A stretch of DNA of 49,879 nt from Nocardia aobensis NBRC 100429. Its GTDB lineage: Bacteria > Actinomycetota > Actinomycetes > Mycobacteriales > Mycobacteriaceae. The DNA is taken from assembly GCF_000308375.1 (NCBI RefSeq), contig NZ_BAFQ01000158.1, positions 1 to 49,879 on the forward strand. The letters are read 5' to 3'. The notes below the pieces were generated by a model that was not told the origin of the DNA, searched no databases, and saw only the letters and a program-made list of their open reading frames with translations. Of the stretch, positions 17,301-24,427 are shown in pieces. Position 1 is the first letter of the stretch; the number at the start of each line of letters is the position of its first letter. The position numbers and the translations under genes are program-made.

Positions 17301-17390
17301 AGTCTCTCCTCCGATCGCAGGCCCACGGGATCTTCGTGAGTCCAGAGTTTCCTGTGAAAAGGATAAGCCCCGCGACATGCGCGTTCGAAG

Positions 17391-17417
17391 GGTTTGATTG
17401 TGAATTGATCTGGGTAA
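17391..17417 (+). promoter_or_regulatory. Candidate alternative-sigma (SigF/SigB-type) promoter
   Basis: GGTTT at 17391-17395 and GGGTAA at 17412-17417 are 16 bp apart, matching the GGTTT-N15-17-GGGTA pattern of mycobacterial SigF promoters. It points rightward into the AT-rich leader of the 31-codon ORF. A long leader (about 320 bp) would result, so the link to that ORF is tentative. Confidence 0.4.
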
Positions 17418-17746
17418 AGGAAGCCGCTCATCGAGAGACTCGAGCCGGCTCGCCGGATACGGTTCCGTGCGCGCTTGAGTCGTATTTCACATCCCGATGA
17501 AATGCTTTTTAACCTGCGACAATGCACTGTCTAAAAATCTTTGCCGCGCCGACTTCGGCGACAGACCTCGAATTCTGGACATATGACCGAATAACTCGAA
17601 CAGCGGGTCGCGCAGGCCGCTGTATGTGATCCGAACCATTTTCACGAAACGTTGCTAACGGGGCGGAGAACCGGGTCGATAAACGCCATACAACTGAAAA
17701 TCGTGACGGAAAGAAATCATGTATCGACAACGACAGGAGAAGTCCC
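17418..17746 (+). other. AT-richer non-coding stretch (possible long 5' leader)
   Basis: About 330 bp with clearly lower GC than the neighbours and stops in all frames. It has poly-T and poly-A patches near 17505-17540 and 17640-17720. It lies between the VOC gene and the 31-codon ORF. It may be a leader RNA or contain more than one promoter; I see no riboswitch class that I can name. Confidence 0.4.
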
Positions 17747-17842
17747 ATGGACCTGTCCACCGCGTTCAACCTCTTTCTCAGCTTGCTCGGCATCAACCTC
17801 GGCGCAGGCGGCCAGCTCGGCGCCGGCACCGGGTCGTCCTGA
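17747..17842 (+). CDS. Micro-ORF, 31-aa hydrophobic peptide
   Basis: ATG at 17747 preceded by CAGGAGAAGTCCC, a strong ribosome site at ideal spacing. The peptide has an amphipathic or hydrophobic N-terminal half (MDLSTAFNLFLSLLGINLG) and a Gly/Gln/Ser-rich tail (AGGQLGAGTGSS). A perfect intrinsic-terminator-like hairpin starts 21 bp after the stop. Ribosome site, codon use and terminator together argue for a real gene. I do not recognise it. A membrane-active or secreted peptide or a leader peptide are possibilities. Confidence 0.65.
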   Translation: MDLSTAFNLFLSLLGINLGAGGQLGAGTGSS

Positions 17843-17862
17843 GCGCCCATAATCGCGCCGGG

Positions 17863-17885
17863 CCGGGCAGGGAGCTCCTGCCCGG
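17863..17885 (+). terminator. Hairpin terminator after the micro-ORF
   Basis: Perfect 9-bp stem CCGGGCAGG / CCTGCCCGG with a 5-base loop, extendable by wobble pairs. It has no T-run, as is common for actinobacterial terminators. Placed just after the 31-codon ORF and before the converging WYL gene, so it may work in both directions. Confidence 0.7.
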
Positions 17886-17929
17886 TCCGGTCTTCACGGC
17901 CGAACGGTACGGGTTGTCGCGTGCTGCGA

Positions 17930-18889
17930 TCATCCACCTGCCGCCCGGGTGAATCGGCCCGCGAGGGCCCGCAGATGTTCCACCAGTTCCGGCGGCGATT
18001 CGACCTCGAATTCCACATCGAGCATGCCGACCACCAGCGCCACCAAAGCGTAGGAATCCGAACCCATTTCGACGCGGCAGGTGTGCTCGTCGATCGGGGT
18101 GACCAGACCCTCGATACGCCCGGCCAGTTGTTCGGCGGGGACGTGGACGCGCATGACCGAGCGGTACGGCCACACCGCGAAACCCATCGTGCGACGCAGA
18201 TAGGCGACGACGTCGCCGTCGGGGGACGGACGGTGTGCGAAACGCGGCCCGTTGGGGGTCCGCAGCGACATGCGGTCGACGCGGAAGGTGCGCCAGTCGG
18301 CCCGGTCGCTGTCCCAGCCGACGAGATACCACCGATGGCTCCAATGCGCGATGCGATGCGGCTCCACGGTGCGCCGGCTGTCCTCGCCCGCATGACTGCG
18401 ATAGTCGAAGCGCAGCGTTTCGGCGGCGCGAATGGCGGCGGAGATGGCGGTGAGCTGATCGGCGTCGACAGCGGGACCCGGATCGTAGCGGGGCGGCATG
18501 GCGACCACGGCACCGCGCAGCGCGTCGACGCGGTGGCGCAGCCGGGCCGGAAGTACCTGCTCCATCTTGGTCAGCGCGCGCAGCGACGTTTCCTCGATGC
18601 CGGCGACATTGCCGGTGGTGTTGGTCTGCAGTCCGATCGTGACGGCCACCGCTTCGTCGTCGTCCAGCAGCAGCGGCGGGAGTGACGCACCCGCGCCGAG
18701 ACGGTAGCCGCCCTCCGGTCCCATCACGCCGTGCACGGGATATCCCAATTCGCGCAGGCGTTCCACATCGCGCCGGACGGTGCGAGTGGTGACGTCGAGT
18801 CGTCCGGCCAGCTCCGTTCCGGTCCAGTCGCGATGCGTCTGCAACAGCGACAGCAATCGCAACAGCCGCGCCGGCGTGGTTTCGGGCAT
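17930..18889 (-). CDS. WYL-domain transcriptional regulator (YafY type) 1
   Basis: A 319-aa regulator. An N-terminal HTH_11/DeoR-like helix-turn-helix (LLRLLSLLQTHRDWTGTELAGRL then TTRTVRRDVERLRELGYPV, residues about 7-50) binds DNA. A WYL domain (about 135-215, containing WSHRWYLVGWD) senses a ligand, and a C-terminal WCX region follows. The ATG at 18889 has a weak ribosome site; a longer frame crosses the operator. It diverges from the epoxide hydrolase gene, with a perfect palindrome in the 61-bp gap, so it most likely controls that gene and itself. Confidence 0.93.
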   Translation of the reverse strand: MPETTPARLLRLLSLLQTHRDWTGTELAGRLDVTTRTVRRDVERLRELGYPVHGVMGPEGGYRLGAGASLPPLLLDDDEAVAVTIGLQTNTTGNVAGIEETSLRALTKMEQVLPARLRHRVDALRGAVVAMPPRYDPGPAVDADQLTAISAAIRAAETLRFDYRSHAGEDSRRTVEPHRIAHWSHRWYLVGWDSDRADWRTFRVDRMSLRTPNGPRFAHRPSPDGDVVAYLRRTMGFAVWPYRSVMRVHVPAEQLAGRIEGLVTPIDEHTCRVEMGSDSYALVALVVGMLDVEFEVESPPELVEHLRALAGRFTRAAGG

Positions 18890-18909
18890 GGATCGATCAT
18901 GCCGCACGA

Positions 18910-18930
18910 GTAGGACCGTTTCCGTCCTAC
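18910..18930. promoter_or_regulatory. WYL operator 1 (GTAGGAC-N7-GTCCTAC)
   Basis: A perfect 21-bp inverted repeat with 7-bp arms in the 61-bp gap between the WYL regulator and the epoxide hydrolase gene. It contains TAGG-N11-CCTA, which recurs beside the second WYL regulator. Confidence 0.8.
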
Positions 18931-18950
18931 ACGCGGTGGATGCTCCTCTC

Positions 18951-20102
18951 ATGACCGATACGACGATCACCCCGTTCCGCATCGACATTCCGCAGGAAGA
19001 CCTGGACGAACTGAACTTTCGGCTCGCGCGCACCCGATGGACCGATGCCCTGCCGGGCGTCGGCTGGTCGTACGGGGTCGATCGCGACTACCTGATCGAT
19101 CTGGCCGAGTACTGGCGCACCGGCTACGACTGGCGCGACCATGAGTCGAGATTGAACAAGGTCCCGCAGTTTCTCACCGAAATCGACGGGCAGACAGTGC
19201 ATTTCATGCATGCCCGCTCTCCCGAACCCGATGCGACGCCACTGATCCTCACCCACGGCTGGCCCAGCACGCCCGCCGACTTCCTCGACATCCTCGGACC
19301 GCTGACCGATCCGCGCGCGTACGGCGGTGATCCGTCCGACGCGTTCCACGTGGTGGCACCGTCGGTACCGGGCTTCGGATTCTCCGGACCGACCCGCGAA
19401 ACCGGTTGGGACGTACCGCGAATCGCGCGCACCTGGGCGACGCTGATGGAACGGCTCGGCTACGAACGCTACGGCGCCCAAGGGGGCGACTACGGCAGTC
19501 TCATCTCCCCCGCCCTGGGCCGGGTCGCACCGGACAAGGTGATCGGTGTCCACGTCAACGCGCTGGCCGATGCCGCGACCGCGACCGGGTCCGGCCGGGA
19601 ACTCGACGAACTCTCGGAAGCGGACCGCGCGAAGGCCGTCGCGAACCAGCTGTGGTGGTACGGCCACAACGGCTACGCGACCCAGATGGCGTTGCGGCCG
19701 CAGACCATCGCCTACGCCCTCAACGACTCACCGGTCGGCCAACTCGCCTGGAATCTCGAATGGTTCGTCGACTGGGATCCGACGGCCACCGACCGAGCGC
19801 CGGTCGATCGCGACATCATCCTGACCGACGTCACGACCTATTGGCTCACCGGCACCGCCGGCTCCGCGGCACGGATCTACCGCGAGTCCGGGGCGTCGTG
19901 GGGCAGCAAACCCGCGCCGTCGGGCGTGCCCACCGCGGTCGCGAACTTCCGGGGCGACCGGGCCGTTCGCGGCTTGGCGGAGTCGGCCCACACCATCGTG
20001 CGCTGGAACGAGTACCCCGTGGGCGGCCACTTCGCCTCCCTCCAGGCGCCTGCGGAACTCGTCACCGACATTCGCGCGTTCTTCCGCTCGGTCGCCGGCT
20101 GA
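18951..20102 (+). CDS. Epoxide hydrolase (EHN domain plus alpha/beta hydrolase)
   Basis: Opens epoxides by water addition through a covalent ester. The 383-aa protein begins with the epoxide-hydrolase N-terminal domain (IPQEDLDELNFRLARTRW, residues about 10-27, then GVDRDYLIDLAEYWRTGYDWR). Then comes the alpha/beta fold with oxyanion motif HGWP (about 102-105), nucleophile Asp180 in GGDYGS and catalytic His360 in GGHFAS. ATG 18951 is the first codon after the operator; the longer frame runs back into the regulator. Natural substrates are unknown; detoxification or a catabolic role fits control by a ligand-sensing WYL protein. Confidence 0.93.
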   Translation: MTDTTITPFRIDIPQEDLDELNFRLARTRWTDALPGVGWSYGVDRDYLIDLAEYWRTGYDWRDHESRLNKVPQFLTEIDGQTVHFMHARSPEPDATPLILTHGWPSTPADFLDILGPLTDPRAYGGDPSDAFHVVAPSVPGFGFSGPTRETGWDVPRIARTWATLMERLGYERYGAQGGDYGSLISPALGRVAPDKVIGVHVNALADAATATGSGRELDELSEADRAKAVANQLWWYGHNGYATQMALRPQTIAYALNDSPVGQLAWNLEWFVDWDPTATDRAPVDRDIILTDVTTYWLTGTAGSAARIYRESGASWGSKPAPSGVPTAVANFRGDRAVRGLAESAHTIVRWNEYPVGGHFASLQAPAELVTDIRAFFRSVAG

Positions 20103-20139
20103 CCGACCGGGATCGATTCCGGTGCGGGCGGTAAATCGC

Positions 20140-20733
20140 TTATCCCGCAGCGGAATCGGTCCTCGGCGCGACCGCCCACGCGCCCTCGATCATCGCGAAG
20201 ACCTCATCCACCGCGGCATCCGGATCGGCCGACTCGCGAGCCAGTGAGTAGGCGTCGATCACGAATCTCGCGATCGTCCGGCAGGCCGTCGGAGTGCGAG
20301 ACAGTTCGGGGTCCGCCGCGATGGCTTTCGCCAGCGACTCGGCGTGCCGCAGTCGCATCGACTCCTCGTACTGCCGCAGAGCGGGCGAGTCGTCGATCAT
20401 GCGCCAGATCGGATCGGCGCCTTCCGCAGTGCAATGCCGGACCAGCGCGAGAATCTCGCGCCGCAGCGCGGGCATGAGCGGCTCCCCCGCGACCCGGTCG
20501 ATGACCGCCCGGGTGAGGCGCTGTTCGAAGTCGTCGTCCCGCTCGAAAACCAGCGCTTCCTTCGAGGCGAAGTGGGAGAACAGCGTGGTCACCGCCACGT
20601 CGGCTTCGGCGGCCACATCCCGGATACCGACCGCGTCATAGCCGCGCTCGAGGAAGAGCCGCAGTGCGGTATCGGCGATCTTCTGGCGGGTCGCGGCCTT
20701 CTTCCGCTCACGACGTCCGGTCGGCGCAGTCAC
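20140..20733 (-). CDS. TetR family transcriptional regulator
   Basis: A 197-aa repressor. The HTH covers residues about 12-58 (TRQKIADTALRLFLERGYDAVGIRDVAAEADVAVTTLFSHFASKEAL, cited by its key parts: RGYDAVGIRDVAAEADV and TLFSHFASK). The C-terminal ligand domain ends in the pattern of TetR_C proteins such as YxRES...AVDEVF. Start is GTG 20733. It diverges from a quinone-reductase-like gene, with an interrupted palindrome between them. Classic repressor and detoxifying-enzyme pair. Confidence 0.93.
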   Translation of the reverse strand: MTAPTGRRERKKAATRQKIADTALRLFLERGYDAVGIRDVAAEADVAVTTLFSHFASKEALVFERDDDFEQRLTRAVIDRVAGEPLMPALRREILALVRHCTAEGADPIWRMIDDSPALRQYEESMRLRHAESLAKAIAADPELSRTPTACRTIARFVIDAYSLARESADPDAAVDEVFAMIEGAWAVAPRTDSAAG

Positions 20734-20772
20734 CTCTGGATGCTATCAAGTATGAAAAACTAACAACTACAA

Positions 20773-20791
20773 AACGCTAACCGTTAGTGTT
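20773..20791. promoter_or_regulatory. TetR operator (interrupted 19-bp palindrome)
   Basis: AAC-g-CTAAC-c-GTTAG-t-GTT: all bases pair except the three symmetric spacers. It lies 40 bp upstream of the TetR start and 12 bp upstream of the reductase start, overlapping the likely reductase promoter. Confidence 0.75.
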
Positions 20792-20803
20792 ATTGTCGCT
20801 CGC

Positions 20804-21697
20804 ATGAAGAAGGTGAGTTTCGCCGAGTTCGGCGGCCCGGAAGTCCTGCAACTCGTAGACGCCGAGGAGCCGCACGCGGGCCCCGGACAGATACGCATCG
20901 CCGTGCGTGCGGCAGGCGTGAACCCCGTCGACTGGCGGATTCGCGAAGGGCAGTTCCAGCGGGCCCATCCGCTCGAGTTACCCGCCGGAGTCGGACAGGA
21001 CGCGGCCGGCGTGGTGGACGAAATCGGCGAGGGCGTAACGGGTTTCGCGATCGGCGACTCCGTATTCGGCGAAGGTTCGAGCACCTGCGCCGAGTTCGCG
21101 GTGCTGTCGGTGTGGGCCCACATACCCGACGGGCTCGCGTTCGAGGAAGCGGCCGGCTATCCGTCCGTGGTGGAGACGGCATTGCGCATCATCGACCAGG
21201 TGGGTGCGCGGCCCGGCCACACCCTGCTGGTCAGCGGCGCGTCCGGCGGAGTCGGATCGGCCGTGCTCCAGATCGCCCGTGAGCGCGGTATCACGGTGAT
21301 CGGCACGGCCGGGGCGGCGAATCAGGACTACCTGCGCAGCCTCGGCGCCATCGCCACCACCTACGGCGAGGGCTGGGTCGAGCGAGTACGCCGACTCGGC
21401 CGCATCGACGCGGCCCTCGACCTGGCCGGTTCTGGAATCATCCGCGAACTCGTCGAACTGACCGGAGATCCGCAGCGAGTGATCACCATCGCCGACCTCG
21501 GCGCACCGGAGTTCGGCGTCCGTTTCTCCGGCGTAGCGGGAAGCATGCCGGACGCACTCGGCGCGGCCGCCGACCTCATCGCGCGGGGAAAACTGCATAT
21601 CCCGGTCGAGAAGTCGTACCCCCTCGCCGACGCCGCCGCGGCGCACATCGACAGCCAGGCCGGGCATACCCGCGGGCGACGAGTCATCGTCGTGTGA
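20804..21697 (+). CDS. NADP-dependent quinone oxidoreductase (zinc-less MDR family)
   Basis: A 297-aa medium-chain dehydrogenase/reductase that reduces quinones or enones with NADPH. The GroES-like half has VRAAGVNPVDWRIREG (residues about 31-46). The Rossmann half has the nucleotide motif SGASGGVGSAVLQIA (about 145-159). Zinc ligands are absent, as in the QOR branch. No Shine-Dalgarno is visible; TATTGT ends 7 bp before the ATG, so a leaderless transcript is possible. Regulated with the divergent TetR gene. Confidence 0.92.
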   Translation: MKKVSFAEFGGPEVLQLVDAEEPHAGPGQIRIAVRAAGVNPVDWRIREGQFQRAHPLELPAGVGQDAAGVVDEIGEGVTGFAIGDSVFGEGSSTCAEFAVLSVWAHIPDGLAFEEAAGYPSVVETALRIIDQVGARPGHTLLVSGASGGVGSAVLQIARERGITVIGTAGAANQDYLRSLGAIATTYGEGWVERVRRLGRIDAALDLAGSGIIRELVELTGDPQRVITIADLGAPEFGVRFSGVAGSMPDALGAAADLIARGKLHIPVEKSYPLADAAAAHIDSQAGHTRGRRVIVV

Positions 21698-21800
21698 CCA
21701 TTCGAGAGCCGCAGCCGCTCGCACGGTGGCGGGGGATAGTGACCCATCCGCGGGAACCGTTCCCCGACAATGCAATAGCCCTCGCGATACGGTTGAAGCC

Positions 21801-22718
21801 ATGACTTCCAGGCACGACGGCGACACCTGGGATCCCGCGACCAGCGTCGGCTCGACCGCCACCATGGCCGCGGCAGCGCGGGCGATCGCGACCCGCGCGG
21901 ATCCGGAACTCATCGATGACCCGTTCGCCGAACCACTCGTCCGGGCGGTCGGGATCGATCTCCTCACCCGGCTCGCGACCGGCGAGACGCCTCCCGGCGA
22001 CCTGGTCGAACAGGTCTGGATCGATATCGCCAAGGTACGCACCAAGTTCTACGACGAGTTCTTCCTCGAGGCGACGAGCGCGGGCATCGCGCAGGCCGTG
22101 ATTCTGGCTTCGGGGTTGGACTCTCGTGGGTATCGCCTGCCGTGGCCGAGCGGGACCGTCGTCTACGAGGTCGACCAGCCGCAGGTCGTCGACTTCAAGA
22201 CCCGCACTCTGGCCGGGCTGGGCGCCGCACCGACCGCCGACCGGCGCGCGGTCGGGGTCGATCTGCGCGACGATTGGCCCGCCGCCCTGCGCACCGCCGG
22301 ATTCGACCCGGCCCGGCCGACCGCGTGGAGCGCCGAAGGACTGCTGGGTTACCTGCCGCCAGAAGCACAGGATCAGCTGCTCGACACCATCACCGACCTC
22401 AGCGCACCCGGAAGCCGGATCGCCACCGAGAGCAGGCCCAACCCGCAACCGGGCGACGACGAAACGACGAAACGAGGCCTGCACCGCATCTCGGACCGCT
22501 GGCGCGCCCACGATTTCGACACCGACATGACGAAGCTGCGCTATTTCGGAGAACGCAACGAGGCAGCCCCCTATCTGACCGACCACGGCTGGACACTCTC
22601 CGGAGCCACCATCCGAAACCTGTTGGAAATCAACAACCTTCGTCCTCTGCACGGCGACGACATGCACATGGGCGACACCCTCTACGTCAGCGGCACACTC
22701 GACCGGAACAGCAACTAG
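21801..22718 (+). CDS. SAM-dependent methyltransferase, TIGR00027 / leucine-carboxyl-methyltransferase-like family
   Basis: A 305-aa class I methyltransferase of the group expanded in mycobacteria and Nocardia. It opens MTSRHDGDTWDPATSVGSTA, then AARAIATRADPELIDDPFAEPLV (residues about 28-50), which is family-specific. It has the SAM-binding ILASGLDSRGYRL (about 97-109) and acidic YEVDQPQVVDFK (about 118-129). The ATG at 21801 has a weak GGTTGAAG upstream. The methyl acceptor is unknown for nearly all members. Confidence 0.92.
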   Translation: MTSRHDGDTWDPATSVGSTATMAAAARAIATRADPELIDDPFAEPLVRAVGIDLLTRLATGETPPGDLVEQVWIDIAKVRTKFYDEFFLEATSAGIAQAVILASGLDSRGYRLPWPSGTVVYEVDQPQVVDFKTRTLAGLGAAPTADRRAVGVDLRDDWPAALRTAGFDPARPTAWSAEGLLGYLPPEAQDQLLDTITDLSAPGSRIATESRPNPQPGDDETTKRGLHRISDRWRAHDFDTDMTKLRYFGERNEAAPYLTDHGWTLSGATIRNLLEINNLRPLHGDDMHMGDTLYVSGTLDRNSN

Positions 22719-22774
22719 CACCGGCCGGGCCCGCAACGAGGCGAGATCGAAGCGCGAGAGCTGCTGGACCCTGA

Positions 22775-23002
22775 TGCCTGACCGATCGAACGGTTCTGCG
22801 GGCGGCGAACAAGCTGATCACCGCAGTCCTCGCCGACCCTTTCCGAGGCATCGGAAAACCCGAGCCACTCGAACATCAGCTCGCCGGAAACTGGTCGAGA
22901 CGAATACCCCGGGAACATCGCTTGATCTACTAGGTGACCGAGACCGAGATCGTCATCATCGGTGTAGGCGGGGGCATTACGACGATTGACACCCGAGCGT
23001 GA
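22775..23002 (+). pseudogene. Decayed YoeB/Txe-family mRNA interferase toxin
   Basis: The frame reads TDRTVLRAANKLI, then DPFRGIGKPEPLEHQLAGNW and SRRIPREHRLIY, an unmistakable YoeB core (YoeB: K-R/I-N-x-L-I, PF-x-G-IGKPEPL, S-RRI-x-x-EHRL-VY). An in-frame TAG at 22931-22933 follows immediately, and the remaining tail (VTETEIVIIGVGGG) lost the C-terminal catalytic His/Tyr. The N-terminal third is missing, as is any YefM antitoxin gene. A toxin remnant, certainly non-functional as full-length YoeB. Confidence 0.85.
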
Positions 23003-23052
23003 CGACGAATTCTCGCCAGCGCGGGAAGGCGAGGACCACCAGGATCGGGGGC

Positions 23053-23469
23053 ATGTCAGCGGATGTGATGACCACGTTGCGAGCGTTCTATGCGGCCGAA
23101 GCGGCCTATCTCACGGAGGGCGCCGAGTTCGGGGGGATGGCTCGGCACCTGGCACCGGATGTGGTCATGTACCAAGCAGCGAGCCTGCCTTACGGCGGTG
23201 AATGGCACGGACACGACGGCTTCCGGAAGTTCATCGCCGCGATGGGCGACAGCTGGGACGGTTTGTGGTTCGACGATCAGCGGTTCCTCAGCGACGGCGA
23301 CCGGGTGGTCGTTCTCAGCCGAGGTCGGTTGCGGGCGCGCCGCACCGGTCGCGAACTGAAAACCTCACTGCTGCAATGGATCAGCTTCCGAGACGGGCTG
23401 ATCACCGAGTTCCGGCCCTACTATCACGACACCTCGGCGGTCCTGGCCGTGCTGGACGAGGAGGTATAG
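23053..23469 (+). CDS. Nuclear transport factor 2 / SnoaL-like family protein
   Basis: A 138-aa NTF2-fold protein: helix TTLRAFYAAEAAYLTEG (residues about 6-22), then LAPDVVMYQAASLPYGGEWHGHDGFRKFIAAM (about 30-61) and the beta-sheet part ending ELKTSLLQWISFRDGLITEFRPYYHD. These residues form a cavity that can bind or isomerise small molecules. ATG 23053 is chosen over GTG 22999 because the earlier part overlaps the YoeB remnant. It converges on the ECF41 sigma gene, which itself carries a SnoaL-like domain. Confidence 0.87.
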   Translation: MSADVMTTLRAFYAAEAAYLTEGAEFGGMARHLAPDVVMYQAASLPYGGEWHGHDGFRKFIAAMGDSWDGLWFDDQRFLSDGDRVVVLSRGRLRARRTGRELKTSLLQWISFRDGLITEFRPYYHDTSAVLAVLDEEV

Positions 23470-23475
23470 GCACGG

Positions 23476-24417
23476 TTACCACGATTCGATCAGCGGGACA
23501 TCGTGGTCCTGCCGCTGCCATTCCTCGGTGAGGCGGCCGAGCCGGTGCCGGGCGGCGATGCCGCGCACGCCCGCGATCTTGTCGTCGCGGACCTCCAGGA
23601 TCAGCACACCCACGACGCGATCGTCGAGCGTGGCGAGCATGGCCGGGCAGCCGTTGACCACGGCGGCATGGATGGCCGGCGAGCCACCGGCGAGTTTGCG
23701 CTTGGCCGGAGAGGGTTTGAAGCCGGCCCGCACCGCGCCGGCGATCCGCTCCGGCGTCGTGTACCGGATGAGTTTCGCGGCCCATCCCAGGCCGGCGCCG
23801 TCGGAGACGCCGGTGGCGTCGGCGGTCAGCAACGCCACCAGCCGTTCGGTCCGGCCCGAGGAGGCAGCGGCGACGAACGCCTCGACGATCCGGCGCGCGG
23901 ATGCGCGGTCGGTCTCGGTCGTCGCGCCGGCGGTGGCGATTCGGCGCCGCGCCCGATGGAGATATTGCTGACTCGCCGATTCGGTGATGTCGAGGATGCC
24001 GGCCGTCTCAGCGTGGCTGTACGAAAACGCTTCGCGCAGTACGTAAACGGCGCGTTCGATCGGCGACAGGCGCTCCATGAGCGTGAGCACCGCCAAGGTC
24101 ACCGATTCGCGCTGCTCGACGGTCTCGGCCGGGCCCAGCATCGGATCGCCGTCGAGGAGCGGTTCGGGCATCCAGGCGCCGACCGCGCGTTCGCGCCACA
24201 CCGTTGCCGACCGCAGGCGGTCGAGCGCCAGGTTGGTGACGACCTTGGTCAACCACGCCTCGGGCACCTCGACGAACTCCCGGTCGGCGGCCTGCCACCG
24301 CAGGAACGCCTCCTGCACCGTGTCCTCGGCGTCGGCGGCCGAGCCGAGTAGACGGTAGGCGAGCGAGGCCAGCCGACTCCGGCTGGCCTCGAAACGCGCC
24401 ACGGTGGCGGTATCCAT
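23476..24417 (-). CDS. sigJ: ECF41 RNA polymerase sigma factor (SigJ type)
   Basis: A 313-aa extracytoplasmic-function sigma factor. Sigma-2 spans residues about 5-72 (RLASLAYRLLGSAADAEDTVQEAFLRW), and the ECF41 linker motif appears as WMPEPL (near 83-88). Sigma-4 spans about 105-165 with an HTH of the AETAGILDITESASQQYLHRARRR type. A SnoaL-like C-terminal domain follows, which in this group both inhibits and assists the sigma factor. The usual DGGGK motif is DGAGL here. ATG 24417 or GTG 24423 start only a few bases after the oxidoreductase stop, so they are co-transcribed. Instead of an anti-sigma protein, regulation is built in. Confidence 0.92.
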   Translation of the reverse strand: MDTATVARFEASRSRLASLAYRLLGSAADAEDTVQEAFLRWQAADREFVEVPEAWLTKVVTNLALDRLRSATVWRERAVGAWMPEPLLDGDPMLGPAETVEQRESVTLAVLTLMERLSPIERAVYVLREAFSYSHAETAGILDITESASQQYLHRARRRIATAGATTETDRASARRIVEAFVAAASSGRTERLVALLTADATGVSDGAGLGWAAKLIRYTTPERIAGAVRAGFKPSPAKRKLAGGSPAIHAAVVNGCPAMLATLDDRVVGVLILEVRDDKIAGVRGIAARHRLGRLTEEWQRQDHDVPLIESW

Positions 24418-24427
24418 GAGCACGACC

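Noticed and set aside
20103..20139. Terminator between the epoxide hydrolase and TetR genes
   Set aside because: Only a 5-bp arm hairpin with a long loop (ACCGG...CCGGT) is present, too weak to call.
22785..23000. Intact small ORF 22774-22989 as a separate gene
   Set aside because: The YoeB-like frame at the same place is recognisable by family motifs, so this overlapping frame is a shadow.
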